In this document: in pieces, positions 1-39,614 of the stretch
How the letters are laid out: every line of letters starts with the position of its first letter
Numbering within the stretch: the stretch's first letter is position 1
Assembly (NCBI RefSeq): GCF_024713975.1
Contig: NC_091099.1
Location: 3,499,001-3,563,000, forward strand
From: Paralichthys olivaceus
Taxonomy: Eukaryota > Chordata > Actinopteri > Pleuronectiformes > Paralichthyidae
Direction: 5' to 3'
DNA length: 64,000 nucleotides
Made by a program: the position numbers and the translations under genes
The notes under the pieces: generated by a model
Databases searched by the model: none
The model's input: the letters and a program-made list of their open reading frames with translations, nothing else
Told to the model about the DNA's origin: nothing

Positions 1-8847
<8,847 letters not shown>

Positions 8848-9122
8848 GGTTACAGTTTACTTCTGTGAGGCAATAACAAATAAGAGTAATGTTATTTATC
8901 TATGTTAAACCTACTATCTTCAACTGATGTAACTGAACTGAATGAAAAACTGCATTGAACTGCTTTATTAACATATCTATATTTTATCGATTGCTTTCCA
9001 TCACCACAAGTGACTTGAATAATCTGAATAACTATAACATGCACAATGGTTTGAAAAAAAACTTGAAAATTGGAAGAAAACCTTTGCATGAAATAGTTTA
9101 ACAGTAAATAAAAAAGGTTTAC

Positions 9123-9159
9123 CTGACCCTCCCTCTTTCAAAAACGGTTATCCACAATC
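9123..9159 (-). other. myh: MYH copy A 5'UTR exon 2
   Basis: On the minus strand a pyrimidine-rich tract ending in CAG precedes GATTGTGGATAACC, and the exon ends GGTCAG followed by the donor gtaaac. Copies B (22688..22728) and C (35465..35507) have an equivalent exon beginning GATT. It is noncoding. The next exon (start codon) has its acceptor at 8863-8865, so the leader continues at 8862. Confidence 0.7.
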
Positions 9160-9312
9160 CTGTTGAAATCATAGAACATATTTTCAATGAATGATGAAAG
9201 TGTTAAACCTACATTTGTTAAACAACTACTGCTGATTAATTAGTGTTTTAAAAAAATTGTCCAAACAAGAAAAATATTTAAATGCTATCAAACTAACAGA
9301 AGATGAGTCTAC

Positions 9313-9340
9313 CTCAAGCAGGAGTCTTCGGAGGTCTGCT
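9313..9340 (-). other. myh: MYH copy A first noncoding exon (approximate 5' end)
   Basis: The exon ends CTCCTGCTTGAG before the donor gtagac (GT at 9311-9312). The same CTCCTGCTTG end occurs in copy B. The transcription start is placed about 30 bp below the TATA box and is an estimate. Confidence 0.55.
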
Positions 9341-9366
9341 ACCACACTGTTGTGTCCTGCTGGACT

Positions 9367-9430
9367 CTTTATATTGGAACTGACTTGCTCACACAGCAAA
9401 AGCTATATATGGGACTTATGCCAAATAGGG
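9367..9430 (-). promoter_or_regulatory. myh: MYH copy A core promoter: TATA box plus CArG-like elements
   Basis: Minus strand ATATAAAG at 9367..9374 is a TATA box. CCAAATAGGG at 9421..9430 is a CArG (SRF-type) box with one off-consensus base. A second CArG-like word (CTATATATGG) lies at 9403..9412. The TATA-to-CArG gap is 46 bp, exactly as in copies B and C. CArG boxes with TATA are typical of striated-muscle promoters; that use here is inference. Confidence 0.6.
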
Positions 9431-11127
9431 TGTGGATAACAGTTTGAGTGGACATACATTGAAACAGTCCTATAACAGTCCTTGTGCATACATACCAGCC
9501 CATGTCCCCAACTTCTTTCTTTGTTTATTTAACATTTTTTGACAATTTAACAATTTAGATTTTTTTTTTTCCTTTCATGTCAATCCAATGATTTTTTTAG
9601 CACAACACATAAGAAATTCATTGGGGCACCGGTGCACAAGATACAGGGATATCTTTCATTATATGAGTTATAGTACACGACATATTTTATTTATAGAAAG
9701 TATTCTGTTCCCTCTGATCATGTCCCAGTGGCTTCCTTGGATGCTATTACCACTGAGTCAACACTGAATGTCACAGCCTGTAAGATCCATTTTCCATTTA
9801 CCCTCTTACATACTAATGAAGGAGCAGATATTCTTTAATTTTAATCAGTACAGCCATCTTCACAGGCTCTCATTTCACTCAGGTTTTACGAGAGTGACCA
9901 CAACCTAAAGCATCTTTATGGGCATGTCTATTTTCTGTCTTTTTATGAGTTCAAATTCCACCAGTCCAGAGTGTTACCCTTTTGGTTGGAAGTCACCCCA
10001 CTTAAACAGTACCTCATCATTAATAGTCGATAGTCGTAATTTGATCCTAATGTGTAATTGGTATACTTAAAAGCATAACTACAACCATGATGGTAATCAT
10101 ACATTGATGGCAAAAAAAATCCCATCAATGTTTGATAGGTATATTAATGAGAGTAACCACAAGCAAAAGCATTTTGGGCAGCTTGATGTCTCTTTTATGC
10201 CTTTTTAAAAGTTCAAATACCACTTTAATAGTATACCCCATACCAATCAGTTGATTAGTGCAAAATGCAGGAATGCTTTGAGATCCTGAGAGCTTAGACT
10301 TTTTTTTTTTGTTGTAACTCATGGTCACCATCGGAATTTATAGTTACTGCCATGAATTGAAGTGGACAACAGCTGTTGCTGTCCCCCCACAGATGGTGGG
10401 TGAAGCATTTGGGAGTGCAGCGACTCAGGTCAGACCAGGCTGTGATGCAGGATTACTCTCGGTAATTGAAGTGTTATGAGTAGATGTTACTTTTACTCTT
10501 CAATGGCAGCTTGAAATAAAGCTAATATCATGTATAATTTACAGAGTGTCACTGGAAAACCTAAACAGTAGATGTTTGGTAATTTAGTTTCCTTGAGCAG
10601 CTCAGTTTTGCCAAAAACGTTTTGCCAACTGCCAAATTCACAGTTAAATGTATGTCCCCATGAAAGTACATAATAGTATAGTAGCTAATAATGCTACCCC
10701 ACAGAAAAAGCATCATGAATTATTTGAAAATATGTTTAAGATCGGTCAAGGCTTAATGCTAATACCATATAAAGACAGTAAAGTATATTGTATACTGTAT
10801 ATTTTGACAGCTTTTAACAAGCATACTTCAGGGTTTATTCAAATCCCAATTGACACATATGTTGCAGCATTTATAAGATTCAGTAATATATAGACACAAT
10901 TAAAAGAATGCTTAATTGTTTTTGATACCCTATACGTCAATGGTTTAGGATATGATAACATTGGATTCATATTTTTGATCATTGGGGACTCCAAGAGAGT
11001 ACCCACAAGGCAATTTATAGCCAGATAGAACGTTGTCAAACTGTGTCACAAATCATCCATATCTTATTAGCTCTCCCAACACACAAGTTCAAAATAACAC
11101 AGAGAGTAATTTAAGATGAAAATGTGT
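9431..11127. other. Intergenic spacer between MYH copies B (3' end) and A (5' end)
   Basis: AT-rich and without any long or conserved reading frame. It should hold upstream control sequence of copy A. I see an imperfect direct duplication (9890..9979 versus 10149..10238) but no recognisable gene, RNA or transposon. Confidence 0.6.
9890..10238. repeat. Imperfect direct duplication upstream of MYH copy A
   Basis: A stretch of about 90 bp at 9890..9979 (GAGAGTGACCACAA... through GTGTTACCC) recurs in diverged form at 10149..10238 (GAGAGTAACCACAA... through GTATACCCC), with the shared word GTTCAAAT near the end. Both copies have the same orientation and are about 260 bp apart. Confidence 0.45.
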
Positions 11128-11133
11128 TTTATT
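11128..11133 (-). terminator. myh: Poly(A) signal of MYH copy B
   Basis: TTTATT on the plus strand is AATAAA on the minus strand, 50 bp beyond the stop codon of copy B. This implies a very short 3'UTR, as in copy C. Confidence 0.65.
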
Positions 11134-11183
11134 GTAGTATATTTCACATCATATTATATGACTGAAAACAACTCAGTAGTTCT

Positions 11184-22119
<10,936 letters not shown>

Positions 22120-22687
22120 GGTGGCGGCTTATGTCTGTGTAGCAAGTCAAAAAACAGAAGTCTTAAACTTATGATTTCTCTTAAAGTGCTTTACCACTGG
22201 CTAAGTGCATTCGTACTGATTGAAGATTATACTTTCACTGCCACTAGTTCCTTTTCACCTAAATCTTACACACTGGACCTTTAACTATTTAATTAACTTC
22301 AGGAGTTGCAAGTGAACATAGGCAGCTGGACTTCCTTAAGGTTCTTGAAGGGTTAGTTTCACCTTTTCCAATATTCTTATTTAATTTAGAACTGAAAAAG
22401 CCTCTTGAATGAGAGGTGAAACTTCTTCAAACAACTCAAGCATGTCCAGTTGCCTATGGACACTTGTGTGCAACATTTGAAGATATCATGACTGAGAGTC
22501 TTCACAGATATTTAAATAACATATCTTATCATATTTGATTTAGCCCATCATTAAAAGTGACATTACTGAATAAGTTGTGGTTAGATTAACACTAACCCTA
22601 GTCTTGACAAAAGTGGATGAAGAAAAACTATGCAGTTAAATTCAATGTTAGACACAAAATGCACAACAATATAAAAGTAGTTCATAC

Positions 22688-22728
22688 CTGACCCTTTCTA
22701 TGTCAAATGTCTGTTATATTCCACAATC
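22688..22728 (-). other. myh: MYH copy B 5'UTR exon 2
   Basis: The minus-strand acceptor is ...TTTCAACAG before GATTGTGGAATATAAC. The exon ends GGGTCAG followed by gtatga. It is homologous to 9123..9159 in copy A. The leader resumes at 22134 in the start-codon exon. Confidence 0.7.
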
Positions 22729-22873
22729 CTGTTGAAATCATAAAACATATTAAGTCATCTATGAAATGAATTTTTATCAAAGATTTGATGATTTTATGTT
22801 CAATTAGTATTTAAATAGATTTCACAATTATTTATAATATAAGTGCTCTTAATCAGACAGACGATAAACCTAC

Positions 22874-22905
22874 CGCAAGCAGGAGTCTTCAGGGATGAAC
22901 TACCA
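22874..22905 (-). other. myh: MYH copy B first noncoding exon (approximate 5' end)
   Basis: Ends GACTCCTGCTTGCG before the donor gtaggt. The 5' boundary is estimated from the TATA box. Confidence 0.55.
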
Positions 22906-22927
22906 CACAGTTAGATTTGATTCGACT

Positions 22928-22991
22928 CCTTATATTGGTTTCATATCGCACATGTTGCCAAAGTTAAATAAGGTAGATATTCCAAATGTGG
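22928..22991 (-). promoter_or_regulatory. myh: MYH copy B core promoter: TATA box and degenerate CArG
   Basis: ATATAAGG (minus strand) is at 22928..22935. CCAAATGTGG at 22982..22991 is a CArG box with one G inside the A/T core. The spacing of 46 bp between them equals that in copies A and C. The weakened core could mean altered SRF response; this is inference. Confidence 0.55.
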
Positions 22992-24958
22992 TGTTGATAA
23001 CAGTTACAACTGTAGTCATAATTAATCCATCTGATGTTTTAAATGTCAGAGAGGCCAATTCATCATTTATGGGGCATCTACAGTTGCCCATGTTCGTGTT
23101 GCTGCCTTGGCCATGAGTGAGGCCAACATTGTATTAACATTAAAATGCCCCTCAGTTGCATTTTTCAGTTGTCATACAGAAATTCTTTAATTTTAATATG
23201 CACATGGGCTTCATAGTGGTTTATGTTTCAGTCATGCTTAACACTACTACAAATATTGAAACTTTAAATTAACCTCCAATGAACATTTTGATGTATCTGT
23301 GTTTTTTCTTATGAATCCAAGTTGACAGCTGTTTCATTCAACTGATTCAGAAGTCCATCATAGTCATTGGCATCACCAGCTGCTAACATGTTGCACACTG
23401 TGCCAGACTATTTGTGTATGACTTTAATTTCATTTGATTCCCTTTAAATGGGTTAAAGACAGAATGATGTATATTCTTCATTATAGTTGGATTTAGGGGT
23501 AATGTTTTTTTCAGACTCAACAAGTAACGACTTCAAAACACATATACTTTATAATAAAACACTCCTTGTAAGCATCATACTGCATATCAGTATGTTTGGA
23601 ATATTGTTGGCTTATAAGTTAGAGTAGATCATTTCATTTCACAAAACATGAGGTCAATAGGTCTTCTACCACTCTCACAGACATGGATTGGAATGCTTGC
23701 ATATAATGTGTTATGCTTACAAAGCAGAAGTTAAAAAGGGACACGTGCCAAATATGGTTATGGCTGACAGCTGATGGTTACATGAGTTTCACATTTGTTG
23801 CTGGTACAGCCATATTATGTTTCAGGTTCCCATCAGTTAAGGAAGAACTTGAGTTTGTAATTATCCGTACTCAAAATAGTTCATTCAAATTTTTGGTCTT
23901 CTGACGACAATCAACAATTTGGCTCTTTTGTTATTTTTTCATTAAATAGTTATTTCAATTTATGAATTGAGTTTGAATAAAATAATTCAAAATAAAAGTT
24001 GTATGGAATAAGTTGTGTGGTTAACAAAATAAATTAATAAGAATAAAGATGATAAAAATATCAGCTTCACAAGGAATAAATAATTTAAAATACATTACTA
24101 TTACTTTTGATTAAGTGTAACAGATATGTTTGTGGTATTCACACTCATATGTCAAGCTATTAACACCTTTACTGACTGCAGACATAGCAGATTTCTGGCT
24201 CATGCACATAAGTGGACTGTAAAGGTCACTGCACTGCTCTGCAGTTGCAAAACACTCGACTGTCACCCAATAAAGTCATATTATGCTGTAATTTGGAATG
24301 TGAATTCTACTGTGACAAACTGTTTTATTTTATTTATTTAATTGCTGGTCAGGGCACTTTATAAAAGCTGTTATAGAGTGGTCAAGGCAGTGTCATATAT
24401 TGTAAGCTCCTTTATCAGGAGATACTGTTCAGATAATAGATCATGGCTTTATATGACAGTTGTTATATTGTAAAAACTGACAAGTTTGCCTTCTGCCTAT
24501 GTATTTTATGTTAATACAAGTTGATTGAATATATTGTTATTGCTATGAGTTGCATTAAGTATTTAGTTTTGCAGCTGAAGGCTTTCTGATCAGAGCAAAA
24601 TATGTTTACAAAGTATGATACTGAGATATTAGAGTTTGTTTCGTTGTTTGAGTCCTGCCTGTGGCCTCCCAAGAAAAGTACTTTATTATTAGTATTTATT
24701 TTTTGGATTAGGTATCAAATGTTAAACATTGTTTTATAGTTTTTAGTTTCCGTTGAAAATTAGAATTTTACAGTATTATCTAATTGTGTTATAAAACTAT
24801 TTAATTGATGTTTCACTTACGGAAATAGTCTAGATCAATTAATGATTGGAAAAAATTTCCATTTGTTTCCATTTGGACATTACAAACTGTTAAAATCTCA
24901 CATTAGCTACATTAGCAAAAAAATGAAAGACAGCAAGTTAAGGAGCAACAGCTTAGTC
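22992..24958. other. Intergenic spacer between MYH copies C (3' end) and B (5' end)
   Basis: AT-rich, with no reading frame of note. The only structure I recognise is the relic MYH promoter at 23655..23775. Confidence 0.6.
23655..23775 (-). promoter_or_regulatory. Relic MYH promoter and first-exon remnant
   Basis: Read beside the copy A promoter (about 9330..9440), this stretch aligns in order. GGTCTTCTACCAC matches GGTCTGCTACCAC of exon 1. A degenerate TATA-like word lies at about 23697..23706. Next come CTTACAAAGCAGAAG against CTCACACAGCAAAAG and GGGACACGTGCCAAATATGG against GGGACTTATGCCAAATAGGG. The CArG here (23748..23757) is a perfect CC(A/T)6GG and an E-box CACGTG (23742..23747) overlaps its flank. 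The exon donor is not conserved and no MYH body follows before copy B. It is either a leftover of a deleted array member or a distal element of copy B. Confidence 0.6.
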
Positions 24959-24964
24959 TTTATT
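24959..24964 (-). terminator. myh: Poly(A) signal of MYH copy C
   Basis: TTTATT on the plus strand (AATAAA on the minus) lies 55 bp beyond the stop codon at 25020. Confidence 0.65.
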
Positions 24965-25019
24965 GTGTCAGCATTTTATCATATTATATGATTCAACAAA
25001 ACGAAAACCGCAGGGTGCT

Positions 25020-35178
<10,159 letters not shown>

Positions 35179-35464
35179 GGTGGCGTCTTATGTCTGTGTA
35201 GCAAGTCAAAAAACAGAAATCTTAAACCTAAAGTGATTTACCACTGGCTAAGAGCATTGATTTTTTTTTTTTTTGCCTGAACTGTTTGCTACAGATGGCC
35301 ATCAGCTTGGTATGGGTTTTTAAACTAGTTAACATTAACCATTACATTAGTTTTATCCAAACTAGATGAATAATGTTTGGTGCCACTAACAAACTGACTA
35401 ATACACATCTTCCCTGTACATATATTAAAAGGTCAATCAATCAATTGTAAAAATTCATACATAC

Positions 35465-35507
35465 CTTCCCCTTTCCCCTTGAGAAAATAATGTTATATGC
35501 CAGAATC
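35465..35507 (-). other. myh: MYH copy C 5'UTR exon 2
   Basis: The minus-strand acceptor ...TTTTTGACAG precedes GATTCTGGCATATAAC. The exon ends GGGGAAG before gtatgt. It is noncoding. The leader resumes at 35193 in the start-codon exon. Confidence 0.7.
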
Positions 35508-35733
35508 CTGTCAAAAAGGCAGTGTTTTAGAGAAGGACATGAACTGTACAAAATACAATATAATAAAATATTAACAAATATTAATTAAGCTAAAAGGAAA
35601 TAACAATTATAACTTTGTGTGCACTGAATAATAACTTAGTACATACTTGCACTTTTACATGACATATATTGTAAACTAATTTAGAAAATGAGGATCACAT
35701 CACAAAACAACACTCAATTGTAGATGTTCTCAC

Positions 35734-35755
35734 CAGAGATAGGAGATTCACCAGT
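35734..35755 (-). other. myh: MYH copy C first noncoding exon (approximate 5' end)
   Basis: Ends CTCCTATCTCTG before the donor gtgaga. The 5' boundary is an estimate about 30 bp below the TATA box. Confidence 0.5.
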
Positions 35756-35784
35756 CCACACACTCTGAAGGTCCCTGCAGGACC

Positions 35785-35848
35785 CCTTATATTCAATCCA
35801 GTTTGCTTGCCAAGCACAATTGTAAACATGGCGACATGCCAAATATGG
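35785..35848 (-). promoter_or_regulatory. myh: MYH copy C core promoter: TATA box and perfect CArG box
   Basis: ATATAAGG (minus strand) is at 35785..35792. A consensus CArG CCAAATATGG is at 35839..35848, again 46 bp from the TATA box. Among the three genes only C has a fully consensus CArG at this position. Confidence 0.65.
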
Positions 35849-38086
35849 TGAGAATGACAGATGAGTCTTGAGGCATTTGAAATATGTAGGGTATCTTTAA
35901 ATTTGCGGATGTAGCTGATTTTCTGCTTGTATCACTTCTTGTTCTGTTGAGGTCTGTTGAAATTATTTCCTTTTTAAATTAGAGGTATTTTTGGTACTTG
36001 TTTTGACATAATGCTGCATTTCATCAATAAAGTGAATGTCCAGTTAATGCAGGGATTCTTAGAAAGTAATCAACACTTCATTAAAGTTTAGAACAGTATT
36101 TTTCTTTGAATATTCAGAATAATACACATAGAATTTAAATCAAATTATTATTTAGATCATTACTGTGCACATGAACCCAGTATGTCTGCACCCTGATATG
36201 ATGCACTAGACCATCTTTTATTTACAAAGTAGTCTGAAATAATTCAATTCAATATTTGGAAAATATTTTAATTGAATTTTTAATTTACTACACATAAACA
36301 TTTATTATTTCAATTATCATGATTTCAGATAAATGTTGCTGTCTCCTGGAACCTAAATCCAACAAGGTCCAAGCAATGTGAGGACAGCGACTCTACAGTA
36401 TGAGGTAGGTTTGATTTAGTTGTCAGTGTGAGCCATTTGTCAGATAACTTGGGGTCCAACACATGCTGCGTCTCTTTGAGTTACATTAGTCAGGGGTCCA
36501 CTGTCATACACCATCATGTAATTGGAGCAGTTGTAAAGGTTACTGTATGGAGGTGAAAGAAGTTGTCTTGTCATCGAAGAGTTAGGAGGGTGCTGGGCTT
36601 ACTCTAAATTGGTTGAACGCAGTTTTGAGCAAAAAGGTTTTAACACAGCTGTGATTGTTCTCACTTGTGTGCCAAAAATTAGATGGATGACTTTCACACA
36701 AATGTACAATATACTGAAACTACATCTGGGGAAAGAGGAAAGATTCAGTGAAATAGTGCAATCACATCTCTGAATATGTAGAATATGTCCAATATATGCA
36801 CCCGACAAAATCACATTTCTGTATTAAGAAAGTTAACAGGACATCTATTTGTGTTATTTACTCAGTTTGTGAGAATAAATGTTGAGGTTAATACTACAAG
36901 CTGTATAACTACTCTTGTGCAGAAGACTCTGTAAAGATTGTTGGTCATTATTATTATCACACATTTCTATCACACATTTTGAGTTAACCTCCGGCACTAG
37001 AGCTGTACCATTAAGGCTGAAAAGATCAGTGTCATTAGTCGATGATGTTTCTAAAATTGGGTAAGTTAACTTTAGGAATTTTTATTGATGTCCCACAAGG
37101 AAGACAAATTAAAAGAATGTTTGTAAAAATTTGTCTTGGTTGAGTGCCAAACAAATTGAATAAATTGTTATTGTAATAAACGTGTTCAAATTCTTTCTTT
37201 ACAAGTTCTCGTTTAGGATCACCTAACATTTAGAGTGCTGCATCTATCCGATTACGCCCGCTCAATGTAATGAGATAGGCGTCAAGATACTGAGAATGAC
37301 GGGAGGTCAGAGGTTAGGAAGTGTGGTGTAATGGGGTAGGGTGGGAGTTTTGAGGCACAAGACAATTGCTAATGGTTTAGTAAAAATGAATCCTGAGTGT
37401 GTTTCTCGGGGATCATATAAAAAAGATGCAATCAACTACTAACTGTTTTCTTTTGACTATTCAGTACAACAGGCACCAGCTCTTTTCTAGGTCATGGTCC
37501 ATTACTGGCACATGACAGACAACCAGTCTCGTTGCTCTCTCCCTCCCTCTGTGATAGATATTCCTGTTTTACAGTAGGAGCTGTTTATTTAAACCAAACT
37601 TATTCATCCAGTTAATACTTACAGCTCAATTGTAGTATTGAATTAATCCATTTCCAGAATGTACCTCACACGCTTTTACAGGCTTCAGTAAGAATCATTG
37701 TCTGAGCCATGCAGGTTTATTTCTTTGCATATACACACAGTGACTGAGTTGAGCTCATCGTTAGCGAGGTGGCCTTACCAAACGTTAATCTGAGGCCGAA
37801 TCCCACAATTGAATTTATCATTATATTATTTTATTTGCAAAGTGTTGAATTAACAAGATAATTTAAGCAGCATCCACCTGGTCTGTCTCCTACAGAGCCC
37901 CTTGAAGTCTCAAAAGATTTTTTTTTTTATCTAGTGCATGCAAGTTGTTATCATGTGGGAACAAGTTATTATAGCACAAGATATTTATTTGTGGGTGTTT
38001 GTGTTTTAATCACTCAGATGCACACGTAGAGAAAACTCATCTTATCTAGTTTTATTTTCACCTGCATGTCACCCAATGAAATAAAA
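35849..38086. other. Divergent intergenic region between MYH copy C and nlrc5
   Basis: AT-rich. No conserved reading frame, RNA gene or known transposon was recognised. It should contain the upstream control DNA of a muscle gene on one side and an immune gene on the other. Confidence 0.6.
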
Positions 38087-38253
38087 ACGTCTTAATATAT
38101 ATAAACTCACAATTAGTGCAAAATGTATGTATCTTGTGCACACAAGATATTTTGAGTTGTGCACACTAGTTAAACATCTCGGTTTTACTAGATCATTATT
38201 TTTTGCGCAAAAAATAAAAAAATTGTGCACTAATTGTGAGTTAATAAAGACGT
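38087..38253. mobile_element. Foldback/MITE-like element with terminal inverted repeats
   Basis: The ends read ACGTCTT and AAGACGT. Inside them a perfect 17-bp inverted pair AACTCACAATTAGTGCA (38104..38120) and TGCACTAATTGTGAGTT (38226..38242) flanks an AT-rich core. The core has its own palindrome ATCTTGTG-CA-CACAAGAT (38131..38148). No coding capacity and no clear target-site duplication. It lies just upstream of the nlrc5 promoter. Confidence 0.6.
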
Positions 38254-38304
38254 GATGTCTCACTCTGTTGCGGATATAGTCAACGGCAGAGTTGCTATGT
38301 AAAA

Positions 38305-38341
38305 GCGAAACCAAAAGTAATCTCCCTTAGTTTCGTTTTTC
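38305..38341 (+). promoter_or_regulatory. nlrc5: Two interferon-response (IRF/ISRE-like) motifs at the nlrc5 promoter
   Basis: GCGAAACCAAAAGT at 38305..38318 and AGTTTCGTTTTTC at 38329..38341 resemble the ISRE (GAAANNGAAA and its complement AGTTTCNNTTTC), each with about one mismatch. They lie immediately upstream of the first noncoding exon. NLRC5 is interferon-inducible in mammals and fish, so IRF binding is plausible. No TATA box is evident. Confidence 0.55.
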
Positions 38342-38394
38342 AAGAAGCAGCTACTGTGGCTGCAGGGAGATGCGGTGGACGACAACAGCTGCTG
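38342..38394 (+). other. nlrc5: nlrc5 first noncoding exon (5' end approximate)
   Basis: Ends ACAGCTGCTG before a consensus donor gtaagt at 38395. The 5' end is inferred from the motif cluster just upstream. It is joined to the coding exon whose acceptor is at 39289-39291. Confidence 0.5.
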
Positions 38395-39307
38395 GTAAGT
38401 GCTGATTTTTCAATACTTTACTGCTGTGAACAGAGAAAACACAAATGAGTCGATTTGCTCAGCGTGACTCGTGTTTGTGCAGATTTACGGTGGAAACACT
38501 GCCCCGACTCCGTGTCCTTAAGTGACCCCAGCTCTCAGGCGCTTCGGGGACACAATGGTGGAGATCCGCAGAAAACAGACACAGCACCACCTCATTGAGT
38601 TTTCCCAGGGAAACATTTCCACCCAAGAAACGAGCAGTTCAGTGAAATAATGAAATAATGTGCCCACCACATTAAAGAAACTCAGGATACACGGGGTCAC
38701 AACCACTGCGCAGACCCACATGTGATGTCAGAACACACACACACATATAGCATGATAAAGTACGATAAGAGTTATCTTATTAATATGTATGGTTAATATA
38801 ATGCGTACAAATACCATTTGTGTGATATGAGTCTATTTCTTTAAGGCAAATTATGTGTAGACTGTGCACTAGGGTCTTCAGAAAGTAAATAACTCCACCA
38901 AATCCATTGTGCAAACTGTGAAATGTGTGTGTGTGTTTTAATGACTTGAGGGAGATTCTTCCATCCACTCACGGAGAATGTTGAAGTATATTCAAATTAC
39001 CTCATAAAGTTCAAGGTAATGGTTCCCTTTTGAGGAAGTGTTTTCTGTCACATGGAGAGGTTGTGAATGAGTCAAATAACGTCAGAGAGATTTAATTCAA
39101 TATATTGTGTGTTTAATGTATGAGTTTTACTTTATTTGAGCATTAAACTCATGTAATAAAGTGACGTGGAACTTAAATGTGTAATTGAGTCATAAAGTCA
39201 ACATTTTAGGCAAAAAAAAAAAAAAGTCAAGCAAATTGTGTGTCAATTTGTTTGTGTGCTTGTGTCTTTGTTTCTTTGTTTTGTGCGTCAGCTGATGGAG
39301 TCTGACC

Positions 39308-39614
39308 ATGGATGAGGACCTCAGCCCTGACGATGAAAATGTAAACCTCGTCTTGGCTCAGGAATCCTCCGAACTGTTCCACATCCTCATCAGTCAGTCG
39401 TCCACCATCATAATGCAGTTGTGCCAAATGATGCCCGGTGGCACGATGGACCCCCCTCGCTCCTCTGCAGCAATTATCAAAGATGTGTTGGAGTATTTCA
39501 GCATGGCCGAACCTGCAGATTGCCGCAACTTCCTCCAAAGCATGTGCATCCTGTGTGAGAATATCCCCATGCGCCTGGAATCAAGGCTAATGTCCGCAGC
39601 CGGATATGCAAACA
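39308..39614 (+). other. nlrc5: nlrc5 CARD-like N-terminal domain exon
   Basis: The first coding exon (exon from 39292; donor gtgagt at 39615) encodes about 102 residues with the atypical death-fold of NLRC5: helices [34 protein letters not shown] and [20 protein letters not shown]. It ends in phase 1. Confidence 0.85.
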
